Positions 34,446 to 43,800 of a DNA stretch of 64,000 nt are shown one piece after another. Numbering within the stretch: the stretch's first letter is position 1; each line of letters starts with the position of its first letter. Made by a program: the position numbers and the translations under genes. The DNA is from Spirosoma panaciterrae DSM 21099. GTDB lineage: Bacteria > Bacteroidota > Bacteroidia > Cytophagales > Spirosomataceae. The stretch lies in NCBI RefSeq assembly GCF_000374025.1, contig NZ_KB893173.1, positions 310,001-374,000 of the forward strand. Reading direction: 5' to 3'. The notes under the pieces were generated by a model. That model saw only the letters and a program-made list of their open reading frames with translations. It made no database searches and was not told the origin of the DNA.

Positions 34446-35654
34446 CTATTCGAACACTAAGGCGAGCTGCGATTGAATGAGTTGGTTCATCCTGGCCCAG
34501 GTTGTATCCCAGGAATGGCTCAACAGAAAGGCATCGACCTCTTCCCATGGGTTGTTTTCCTGAAGCGCCCTGGCAATAGCCTGTTCAAAAGCGTCAGGCG
34601 AATTCGCAATGGCAACGGGTGCCAGATGGCCATACATACTCACAACGTCATGGATTGGCGTTGATACCACGGGCAGGCCAGCCGCCAGGTACTCGGGCGT
34701 TTTAGTAGGGCTTATGTATCGGGTTGCTTCGTTGATTGCGAATGGCATGATGGCTACATCCCAATGAGCAAAATAATTCGGTAGCGACAAATACTGCTTG
34801 AAGCCCAGATAATGGATATTAGGCGCCTGTGGTAAGTTTGATCCGTCAATTTTCACGACAGGACCCAGCAACGTAAACTGCCAGTCGGGCCGCTTCTGGG
34901 CCAGAGATCGAAGTAAATGAAGATCCATCCGCTCGTCTATAACACCACTATAACCAATCCGTGGCCCCGGAATGGACGCTACATCTGTAGGCTGAGATAG
35001 TCCCTTTCGGGCTGGTGCAAAATGATTAAAATCGATGCTGCTCGGGAAAGCAAATACATGCGCATGCCGAGCCTGCTTGGCTTCAAATAAACTAAGCCCA
35101 CCTGTAAATACCAGATTGGCTCGTTTGAGTAACTCTTTCTCCTGGGCAAGCAGGTTTGCCGGAGCCCCTAAAAAAGCAGACAACTCATCCATACAATCAT
35201 AAATAACCAGCCTGGGTTGCAGGTGATGGCTAAAGCTCAGTGCCATCGGTGTGTAGTACCAGCTAATAAAATCCTGGATGGAATTCTGAGCTATCAGCTG
35301 ATCGACTGCTCTTCGTTGCAGATCAAGGCTAGTTTCAGGGCTGCTACCGTGGGGAATATGCGGCACGACTACCGTAAGATGTGGGTCAATAACGCGAAGT
35401 TCCAGTTGGTACGTTTCGCCATACGTTGGCTCTTCTACAAACCAGACCCGCCATTGACGGCTGGCCCGGCTAAGTAAATGCTGTGGGCGCTGAAAAACAA
35501 AGTCCCATCGCAGGTGCGAAAAACATACTAAATCGGTTACTTCCTGATCAACTATGGGTGTGGGTTGTGAAGGCAGTGAAGAAACAGGGCTGGCTTCTTC
35601 TGTTGTCAAATTTGGGACGGACATGGGCTGTGTAAGGCTATAAGTGGTTAACAT
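34446..35654 (-). CDS. Glycosyltransferase, GT-B fold
   Basis: A 402-residue glycosyltransferase of the GT-B type. After a 35-residue low-complexity start comes DLVCFSHLRWDFVFQRPQHL, then RIGYSGVIDERMDLHLL, a DWQFTLLGPV strand and the C-terminal donor-binding segment ISPTKTPEYLAAGLPVVSTP with the conserved Glu. Homologues are often found with sugar mutases and hydrolases and transfer a sugar to a surface glycan. Acceptor and donor are unknown. It diverges from the GH1-like gene, with which it may share a regulatory region. Confidence 0.88.
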   Translation of the reverse strand: MLTTYSLTQPMSVPNLTTEEASPVSSLPSQPTPIVDQEVTDLVCFSHLRWDFVFQRPQHLLSRASRQWRVWFVEEPTYGETYQLELRVIDPHLTVVVPHIPHGSSPETSLDLQRRAVDQLIAQNSIQDFISWYYTPMALSFSHHLQPRLVIYDCMDELSAFLGAPANLLAQEKELLKRANLVFTGGLSLFEAKQARHAHVFAFPSSIDFNHFAPARKGLSQPTDVASIPGPRIGYSGVIDERMDLHLLRSLAQKRPDWQFTLLGPVVKIDGSNLPQAPNIHYLGFKQYLSLPNYFAHWDVAIMPFAINEATRYISPTKTPEYLAAGLPVVSTPIHDVVSMYGHLAPVAIANSPDAFEQAIARALQENNPWEEVDAFLLSHSWDTTWARMNQLIQSQLALVFE

Positions 35655-35874
35655 CACCCGAAGGCAACGTGCGGTAATTGTCGCAAGAGTAGGAACGGAG
35701 TAGGTGCAAGGTTGTTACCAACGTTCCTGAATCCTTCCTGAACAGCTCGGTTTCTCATTGGAATTGTTAGCAGACGGTCCGCCAACTCACTGCCCGGTCG
35801 GCAGTCTGTAAACATTTTCCCGACAAAGGCTCTTTTGCATACAAACACAACTGGAATTGCCCAGCATTGTATGT

Positions 35875-37062
35875 ATGGAGTCATCACGATGCCACACCCC
35901 ATTCCAGTCTTTCTGGTGGGCAGGCTTTGAGTGCACAGATCAGTTGAATTGTTTCGGACATCGCGTCGATCTACTAACCCAAACCGGACATCTGGACTTG
36001 GTTGAGGCCGATTATCGCCAGCTTTTACCCTTTCGTATCCGAACCGTTCGCGAAGGAATCCGCTGGAGTCAGGTCGAAAAACGAGCGTATCAATACGATT
36101 GGAGTACCGTAAGAAAGTTGTTGGATACGGGTCACAAACTGGGTATCCAACAAGTCTGGGATCTATGTCATTTTGGCTATCCAGACGATCTATCGCCCCT
36201 GCATCCTTTATTTGCCCGTCGCTTTGCGGCCATGAGCCGGGCGTTTGTCCAGTTTTACCGCGACCTCTATCCCGACGACGACCTGATCGTGACGCCGATC
36301 AACGAGGTCAGTTTTATCTCCTGGCTTGGGGGCGATGCACGGGGTACGTCGCCTTATTGCACCAACCAGGGCTGGGAAGTAAAACGGGGGCTGATGCGCG
36401 CGTATATTGAAGCCGTAGCTGCCATGCGTGAAATTGACCTTACCGTTCGGATTCTGACGACCGAACCGCTGGTTCAGATCGTCCCTCCGATCGACGCTAC
36501 TGACGAACAGATTATTGAAGCCGCTGTTGCGGATGAGGCCCAATTCCAGGCTGTTGATATGCTGGCGGGGTATCTGGCTCCCGATCTGGGTGGCTCACCC
36601 GACTATCTGGATATACTAGGTTTCAATTATTACTACAACAATCAATGGATACTTGGTTTTACCGACTATTTGCCCTGGGGCGATCCCATACCTGACCCAC
36701 GCTGGTTGCCACTCCGTAAGCTCCTTATGAAAGCCTATCACCGTTATAAGAGGCCGATTGTGCTTACCGAAACCAGTCATCCGGGCGAACATCGCCCCCA
36801 ATGGATAACCATGATTGCCGAGGAATGTGCTGCCGTTTTGCAGGCAGATGTGCCATTATGGGGTATCTGTCTGTACCCGATTATTGACCGTCCCGACTGG
36901 GATCATCCTGATCATTGGCACCGGGCAGGTCTTTGGGATGCAGATTTAACGATCGACCCACCCGCCCGTGTACTTCATATTGCCTATGCCCAGGCGCTTA
37001 CTGAAGCGCAACAAATATGTCTGGGCGTAACGCCACCAGAGTACCTGAGCCTGCGTCTGTAA
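35875..37062 (+). CDS. Glycoside hydrolase family 1-like protein
   Basis: A 395-residue (beta/alpha)8 protein from the ATG at 35875. The likely acid/base Glu is in TPINEVSFISW and the nucleophile Glu in PIVLTETSHPG near residue 299, the clan GH-A spacing. FIRTVREGIRWSQVE-like text near the start and LDILGFNYYYN match GH1-type beta-glycosidases. It has no signal peptide, so it acts in the cytoplasm. It diverges from a glycosyltransferase gene; together they suggest turnover or synthesis of a cellular glycan (inference). Confidence 0.85.
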   Translation: MESSRCHTPFQSFWWAGFECTDQLNCFGHRVDLLTQTGHLDLVEADYRQLLPFRIRTVREGIRWSQVEKRAYQYDWSTVRKLLDTGHKLGIQQVWDLCHFGYPDDLSPLHPLFARRFAAMSRAFVQFYRDLYPDDDLIVTPINEVSFISWLGGDARGTSPYCTNQGWEVKRGLMRAYIEAVAAMREIDLTVRILTTEPLVQIVPPIDATDEQIIEAAVADEAQFQAVDMLAGYLAPDLGGSPDYLDILGFNYYYNNQWILGFTDYLPWGDPIPDPRWLPLRKLLMKAYHRYKRPIVLTETSHPGEHRPQWITMIAEECAAVLQADVPLWGICLYPIIDRPDWDHPDHWHRAGLWDADLTIDPPARVLHIAYAQALTEAQQICLGVTPPEYLSLRL

Positions 37063-37297
37063 TCCAGTCTTCTACTTAGGGGCAGCTATAATTCAGAATC
37101 ACTTCTGAAATAGACGTATACGTTTAAAATCCGCATAAGCTCCGGCCCTTGATCAAACACTCACCAGCCTACCTGATACCGAAAGCTTGTGGGTAAGTGG
37201 GTTCATAACTACACTAAGGCTGAGTTTCTAATGCAATTCTAATCGACTCTAATTCATTTCTAATCGGTTGGATATGTATAGTTTACAAACAGGAATC

Positions 37298-37305
37298 TAA
37301 TTTTG
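37298..37305 (+). promoter_or_regulatory. Bacteroidota -7 element
   Basis: TAATTTTG matches TAnnTTTG. If used, transcription would begin near 37312 and leave a leader of about 150 bases before the ATG at 37461. Confidence 0.5.
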
Positions 37306-37394
37306 CACTTCCCCTTTTCATGGTTTCAGGGGTATTTGTAACGCGTTTACAGAACATTCAAGTTGGAAATGCATCTCTGATCCAGATGCAGTCT

Positions 37395-37427
37395 AAATAG
37401 CCATTTGTCATTGGCATTTGGCTATTT
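37395..37427 (+). terminator. Stem-loop in the leader of the 116-residue gene
   Basis: aaatagcca and tggctattt pair perfectly over 9 bases with a 15-base loop and are followed by a short T run. It lies 34 bases before the ATG and might be an attenuator or the terminator of an upstream small RNA. Confidence 0.45.
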
Positions 37428-37460
37428 TCAATTTTCCAGCATCATTCTGACCTATACGCT

Positions 37461-37811
37461 ATGGAAGAGAGTGTAGTGGTTTTTCGGGCTACCAACCATC
37501 AAACGTATTCCTGTCTGATTCGTATGGACAGGAGATTACAGATCGTGATCGTTTCCTGGCCCGATCAGCATGCAAGCCCTTTTACGGAAGTAAGTAGTCT
37601 GGCCAGTGAATTAGTTACCCACTATCAGTTTAACCCCCAACGGCTACTTCTGATCGAACATCACCCCGATGATCAACGCCCCTTCCTGAACGACCCTATC
37701 TATTCCCTGATTACGTTTTCCTGGAATCACTATCAAGCCGAAAATCCTGTTCGCCAGCCACTTTCGTTAGCCGAGTTTATCCAAATTGTATTGGCCTTAT
37801 CTAATTATTGA
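37461..37811 (+). CDS. Hypothetical protein, 116 residues
   Basis: I do not recognise this protein. It is soluble, with no signal peptide, and alternates strands and helices (ESVVVFRATN, LQIVIVSWP, RLLLIEHHPDD). Codon use resembles its neighbours, and it has a plausible promoter and leader. It lies between the GH1-like gene and the convergent 771-residue gene of unknown role. No function is proposed. Confidence 0.6.
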   Translation: MEESVVVFRATNHQTYSCLIRMDRRLQIVIVSWPDQHASPFTEVSSLASELVTHYQFNPQRLLLIEHHPDDQRPFLNDPIYSLITFSWNHYQAENPVRQPLSLAEFIQIVLALSNY

Positions 37812-37836
37812 ATCGGTTCAACGTTTCTAATTTGTC

Positions 37837-40152
37837 CTATGAGGGAAGCGCCTTCTGGCTTTTGCGTTTTTTTTGACTCGGCTTATGCCCTGGCCCCCAC
37901 TCCAACCGAAACCGCAGATTGCCCGGAATGCTAAACTCCTGATAGGTTTTATCCTTGCTGATCGCGACGAACGGCTCAGGTATATCTGAGTCTTCATCAA
38001 ATAAGTGTATCGTGGGTAAACTACGTCCTTTAGCTAGTATTCGCACGCGACAGGTATAGTCAGGCAAGCCACTCGGGCAAAAAACAGCGTATCCATGATA
38101 CTTATCTGTCAACTGATAATCAGCCTGGTAAATCGGATAATCGCAATAGACAATGACGGGAGCGCCCTCAAAACGTTTATATGTATACGTTGTGAGGATA
38201 TAGGCTAATGCGCCCCCATATACCTCTTGCCCAACGGCTCCCACCTGCTTCCATCCGGTTGAGACATCTTCCACAGGTATTGGCAGATCGGGAATAGTAC
38301 GGCCCTCACGCGGTTGCGGACAGAGCATATCGGGAGGAAGCTCAGCAGGAAAATAGTATCGCCCGCGATGTAACAGGTATTTAATAAATTCGGAAAATAG
38401 CAACCGCGCAGCCGGAACAACCTCATTACCAAGCTCTTTCAGGTAGTTGAACATAGTAGCCATGATCTCAGCCTCTTCGTAAGCAGCCAGATAGGGCGCA
38501 TCTTTCAGGGGAGCCACCCCCATAAATGTACTTCGAAACTGCCCAAACCCGAAGCTACACTCCCAGATCCACATCCGGGCAATCACATTGGCTATGCTTA
38601 ATCGGCTCAGGTCGAAATACAAACGTTTGCCCGTAAGTCGCCAGAGTTTAACCAGTGTCAGAGCACTCATGATGGTGATATTCGACTGATAAAGCAGTTC
38701 AAAGCCCTTACCCCGTAGTCGCACCGCCGATAACTCAGCTTCCTGAAGATAGCGGGGGTCTTTACTCAGTTCATACACCTGAACCATGACGTGCGTAAAC
38801 AAACCAGCCGCGTCTAACTCGCCCCCTTTCCCTTTGCTGGTTTCGGCCTTGATTACAGCCAGTGTTCGACTATCGTAAAAAACGGGCCAGTTGTACCCAA
38901 AGTGATGAGCCGCCCGAATCACGAACTCCAGCGAACGGAATAGCAGGTCTTTAGCCACTGTGTTCCCTTTTTCGGCCAGACGCCCCAGATTCATCAGACT
39001 ATGCAGCAGATACCAGGAGTCAATCTTATCAGGATCTTCTTCTTCGCTGAGCCGATCTTTTTTAAACGATTCTCCGGGTAGCCAGCGCGTAAACGTCGAT
39101 TTCTTTGCATCGAAAAAACTAGGAATGGCTTTTTGCAGCCGTTCAACCAGCGGGACTGGTTTTTGCAGCCATTCCTGGTATTCCCAGAGAGGCACCAGAA
39201 TGGCCAGTTGAACCATACTTTCAGGTGGCTTTTGGGTCGCGCTTACATAGGCGTTCAGGTAAAAATGATTCCTGATTCGGCGACCACATTCGGGCGAAAC
39301 AGCCAGTGTCTGTATGGTCTGCTTAGCCGCTTTGGGCCAGTCGAAATAAACGGGTTCGGGCTTGGGGAGTTGTCGATAAATATGCGGGATAGCCTCCAGG
39401 AACATGTCAGCAGCCTCAAATTCGTTGCCGGGAACACCTTCGTTGAGGTACAAAAAGGCATCCGAAATCACGACCTCTTTGTTAGCGCGCAAGGGTTGTT
39501 CAGCAGCCGGTAGGGAAAAACCAACCTCAGGCCATTGAGCGTCCACCGTTCCAGAAGGGTCCGTATGCGTTTGCTGGCAGTAGTCGTTCAGAGCAGTCAG
39601 ATTCTGGAAGTACAACAACGTACCTTCAATGGGTTTTGTCACCGATAAATACGTGAGCCCAGCCGTTGGGCCACTCTGCGTCACATACACCATTCCCTCG
39701 GTGGAGGTTGGATCGCTATCTTCATTGAGCAGGTACACATCACGTGGAAAAGCCTGCACCATAAAGTCCTGATGAGGTTTCAGGGAAGTCGTATACCGCA
39801 GAAGCATGGGTTTATCGGCACACCGCTCGATGACCACCCGAAACAGACCCAGCGATCCGTCGACCCGGTATTCGACTCTCGTTTCGGTTTGGTGTTCCCG
39901 TTTGACCGACTGAACGGTTTGCGGATCAAAACAGGCTCGTATAGCCAATTTGCCATCCGTTGCAAAGTGGTATACAATCCAGAATGAGTTGGGAGTCAGG
40001 CAGATTTGCAAACTGCCCCGTTCAAATTGCCACGGTCCATCGTCTAGCTGAGTAGCTTGATTTAGATGATCTTTCAGACCGCTGACCCATTGCGATGTTT
40101 GACCTGCTTTCGTAAAGGGCTGCCAGTAAATAAGTTCATCTGATTTTGCCAT
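37837..40152 (-). CDS. Large protein of unknown activity, possible alpha-toroid carbohydrate enzyme
   Basis: A 771-residue cytoplasmic protein. The first 270 residues are strand-rich. The middle part (about 290-650) is a series of helix pairs with aromatic and acidic residues (WYLLHSLMNLGRLAEKG, HHFGYNWPVFYD, GGELDAAGLFTHVMVQVYEL), suggestive of an (alpha/alpha)6 barrel as in glucosidases and lyases. The tail ends in basic residues. I cannot name a family. Its neighbours are a GH1-like enzyme and a glycosyltransferase on one side and a response regulator on the other. Confidence 0.75.
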   Translation of the reverse strand: MAKSDELIYWQPFTKAGQTSQWVSGLKDHLNQATQLDDGPWQFERGSLQICLTPNSFWIVYHFATDGKLAIRACFDPQTVQSVKREHQTETRVEYRVDGSLGLFRVVIERCADKPMLLRYTTSLKPHQDFMVQAFPRDVYLLNEDSDPTSTEGMVYVTQSGPTAGLTYLSVTKPIEGTLLYFQNLTALNDYCQQTHTDPSGTVDAQWPEVGFSLPAAEQPLRANKEVVISDAFLYLNEGVPGNEFEAADMFLEAIPHIYRQLPKPEPVYFDWPKAAKQTIQTLAVSPECGRRIRNHFYLNAYVSATQKPPESMVQLAILVPLWEYQEWLQKPVPLVERLQKAIPSFFDAKKSTFTRWLPGESFKKDRLSEEEDPDKIDSWYLLHSLMNLGRLAEKGNTVAKDLLFRSLEFVIRAAHHFGYNWPVFYDSRTLAVIKAETSKGKGGELDAAGLFTHVMVQVYELSKDPRYLQEAELSAVRLRGKGFELLYQSNITIMSALTLVKLWRLTGKRLYFDLSRLSIANVIARMWIWECSFGFGQFRSTFMGVAPLKDAPYLAAYEEAEIMATMFNYLKELGNEVVPAARLLFSEFIKYLLHRGRYYFPAELPPDMLCPQPREGRTIPDLPIPVEDVSTGWKQVGAVGQEVYGGALAYILTTYTYKRFEGAPVIVYCDYPIYQADYQLTDKYHGYAVFCPSGLPDYTCRVRILAKGRSLPTIHLFDEDSDIPEPFVAISKDKTYQEFSIPGNLRFRLEWGPGHKPSQKKRKSQKALPS

Positions 40153-40314
40153 TTCGTCGAAATCGGGTTGATGGCATGGTTAACTTTTTTACCCATCGAT
40201 GTGTCCGATCGGCCTGCAAAAAATAAGATAACGGTCTGGCAGACCAATTGGAGCGACGCCAGCCTGGAGTCAGTGGCAGTTCTGTTGACCCTGAAGTCTA
40301 GCTATCAGAACGTA

Positions 40315-40761
40315 TCAGGCAGAAGGCAGTTGATTCATGCGTAGCCAGTAATGACAAATGGTAGCTAACATTTCTCGAAGTTGCTCCATCCCAACCGGTT
40401 TGATCAGAAACGAATTGGCCCCTGCTTCATAACAAGCATCTCGTTCACTTTGTGAGCTGGCATTACTCATCATAACCACAGGCACACTACGCCAAACGGA
40501 ATGTCTGCGTAGTTCTGTTAAGGTTTGGAGACCATTTTGGCCGGGCATATGCATATCCAGCAAAATCAGATCGGGTCGTAAAGAGCCTGAGTTCGGCTCC
40601 AGCATGGCCATTTCATGGGTAATATGGGCTACCAATTCGTCCCCACTGGCAAAAAACTGAACATTATATTGTGGAATAAACCGTTTAAACGTTTGCTCTA
40701 CCAAAAATCTGTAATCCTGCCCATCATCGACAATATACAGTAGATTACTTTTCTTTCCCAT
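40315..40761 (-). CDS. Single-domain response regulator
   Basis: A 148-residue receiver domain from the ATG at 40761, with no output domain. It has the acidic pair in YIVDDGQDY, the phosphorylated Asp in LILLDMHMPGQNG, the switch Ser in VVMMSNASS and the conserved Lys in FLIKPV. It lies directly downstream of the giant CheB/CheR/kinase gene on the same strand, 104 bases away, and is probably its phosphotransfer partner. The output is unknown. Confidence 0.92.
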   Translation of the reverse strand: MGKKSNLLYIVDDGQDYRFLVEQTFKRFIPQYNVQFFASGDELVAHITHEMAMLEPNSGSLRPDLILLDMHMPGQNGLQTLTELRRHSVWRSVPVVMMSNASSQSERDACYEAGANSFLIKPVGMEQLREMLATICHYWLRMNQLPSA

Positions 40762-40865
40762 ACACACATCCGTACAATTCGTAACTATATTTTTAGTTCT
40801 TTTAAAAGGTTGACGCCCTCACAAAATCGATACCTCCTCCTTTTCTATTAGACGATAATGACCCT

Positions 40866-43800
40866 TTAGTAGGTTTTAGGAAACCGTAACCTAAACCGTG
40901 TGCCTTTATCCAACTGGCTATCTATATGCATCTGCCCATCCAGTAACTCACACAACTGCCGGACAATAACCAGGCCAATGCCCTCGCCCGTTTTTGCCTG
41001 TGCCGACTCGGGTAATCCAGGACCTGTATCAGCAATGGTTAGCCACCAGTGGTCGGTCTCGGCTTCCCAACCAATGCTCACACCGCCAGTCTGCGTATAT
41101 TTTAAAGCATTCAGGACTAAATTCTGAGCAATACGACGAACCTTTACCGCATCACTTTCCACCAACAATCCCTGATCACCTTCCACACTGAGCCACAAAT
41201 GTCGTTCGTCGGCCAGAGGACGTACACTTTCTGCCAACTCGTTGAGTAACGCTGCCACATCGAACGTAGCAATTTGCCGTTCTTCCTTACCTGCCTCCAG
41301 CCGAGCCATATTCAGCATTTCGGTAAGCAGTTGGGTAGCCTGTTGCAGATTGCGCTGAAGCATGGCCAGCATTTGCTGCCGTTCTTCGTCCGAATTAGCA
41401 AAATCCAGTAAGGAAGCGGCCCCCTGAATAATGCCAAAATTACCCCGCAGATCGTGAGATGCACTCCTCAGGAGTTCACCCCTCTCGCGCAGTTGCTGCC
41501 GAAGTTTTTCCAGAACCTGTACATTCTCGTTCGATCTCTCCAACTCGCCCAGTAGCTGTTCCTGTTGCAGTTCAGCCTTTTTCAGCAAACTAATGTTCTG
41601 TCCGGTCAGCACAACCCCATCATCATATTTCAGCAATGTGATCAGCATCCATTGGTCGGTGTGAGGGTCGTAGCGTTCCTCCTGAAACAACGCTCCGGTT
41701 TCCAGTACACGCCTTACATTGGGCAGTGTTTGCTCCTGCCAGAGTTTATCGGATAATTCGTAGACGGATATTCCGGTCAACTCCTCAATGGTTCGGTCAG
41801 CCACAGCCGCAAACTCCGCATTGCAAACGACCAGCTTAAAATCGATTATTACCTGGTTGGTCCTGCGAACGGGCTTCAGAAACCCGATAGCCGCTGGTGA
41901 GCTATTTAATACAGCCTGAAGGTTCAGGGCCGTTTTGGCCAGATCGCGTTCTACCTGCTGCAATTCGGTAATGTCGCGGGCAATGGCCAGCACACTTTCG
42001 ACCGTGTGATCGGGTCCAAATTCGGGCACCATTCGCGAATAAAACTGAGCCAGCCCTTTGGGGGTTTGAAACGAGTTGTAGTGTTCCTGCGATCGACCCG
42101 TATCCAATGTCTGTTGGAGCTTGGTCATGTAAGGACCGGCGACCTCGTCGGGCAAGTCCATTTCAGCCTTGGTTTTACCCAGCAGACTGTCGATCGATTG
42201 CCCGGTTTTCTCGGCAAAGGCATGGTTGGCAAACAACAGGCGCAGGTTACTATCCCAGCGTGTAATACTATCCGGTGTATTTTCGACCAGCGTGCTCAAT
42301 TGCCGGGTGCGCGTATTCAGGTCCTCGGTGCGTTTCTGCACGCGCTGATCCAATTCCTGATTCAGCCCATGCTGTAAATGTACATCGGCCGATGAGCCTA
42401 TGTAGCAATTGAAGGTACCATCCGTTGAAAACAGAGGCTGCGCATTTTCCATCATCCAACGGTATTCGCCATCGCGTCGCTGGAGCCGATATTCGGAACT
42501 AAATGTTTGCCGAACCTTCACGTTCCGGTTGTAGGAAACCTGATACACAGCCTGATCGTCGGGGTGAAGGCTCTCAACCCAGCCATGCTCCTGCACATCT
42601 TTCATACTACGCCCGGTATAGTCGAGCCAGACCTTGTTCAGAAACGTAATCTGTCCTTCGGCATCTGCTACCCAGATGAGCGTGGGTGCGTTGTTGGCAA
42701 TCTGATGAAACCAGGCTTCCCGTTCAGCCAGTAATTGCTGCGATCTCCGGCGCTCCGTAATATCATCGATCGCCAGTAAAATGGAATCCTGCTGGCGAAT
42801 GACCCGACGGGCGTTGAGGGATAGAATTTTATCGCCCGTTTCCGGCGACGAATAGGTTAGCTCGAATCCCTGAAACTGGGCGCCAGAGGTCACAATATCC
42901 GTGAGCATCAGCCGCAGTTCAGGAATATCCCACTGCCGATTACCCAGTTCATAGATAAGCCGCCGTTCGGTCATGCTTTCCGTAAGCTGAAACAACCGAT
43001 AAAAAGCGGGGTTGGCGCTTTTTACCCGCAGCTCGGTATCGAGGATCAGCGTAGCCTCACGAATGGTCCGAAAAATATCTTCCGCAAACTGGTGAGCCTC
43101 AGACAACTGATCGTTTCGTACCTGCAGTTCCTGATTGATGGTCAGCAGTTCTTCATTCGTAGATTCGATTTCCTCTTTACTGGTTTCCAGCTCTTCATTG
43201 ATACTCTGAAGCTCTTCGTTACTACTGATGATCTCCTCATTGGCCGACTGGAGTTCTTCATTACTAGCTTCCTGCTCTTCAATAATCGAGCGCATATCCT
43301 CCCGCAGGTTGGCCAGTTCGGTTTCCAGCTCTTTGATCCGTTTGTTGCGGGCGCTGGTCGATTGGGTGGTTGGGGTTGTCGGCGGGTCAATCTCTTCGAA
43401 AATAATCAGAAACAGCCGCTCGCCCGTTGCGGTTTCCAGAGGTATGGCTTCAATAGACGCGTAGTGTGTTTTGTTACGCACTTTGAACTCAAGGCCACTT
43501 TTCCGCACGGACTCACTTGATTTATGCGCTTTATGAATCGCATTCCGTAGTTCAAATACCAGCGTTGGGCGAGCCATTCTGATCAGATTCAGGCTGGCTT
43601 TACCGGGCGAGGGTTCCAGAAACAACCCTGTTGAACCCCGGAACTGTAGGATCTCCATGTCCTGATTAACCACCACACTTGCGGGTACATATTGGGTCAG
43701 GAGCAGATTGTCGACCAGTTTATCCAGATCCGAAACCGAATTGGGTGTTGACCCGGCAGGCAGATTACGCATACCGATTTCGCTACTGTATGGACTTACA

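Larger units (their letters stand above)
37063..37460. other. 398-base non-coding region upstream of the 116-residue protein
   Basis: No gene is seen. It contains three near copies of ttctaatcg-like sequence (about 37212, 37226 and 37258), a -7 element at 37298 and a perfect 9-base stem-loop at 37395-37427, so a structured 5' leader of about 150 bases is possible. Confidence 0.5.
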
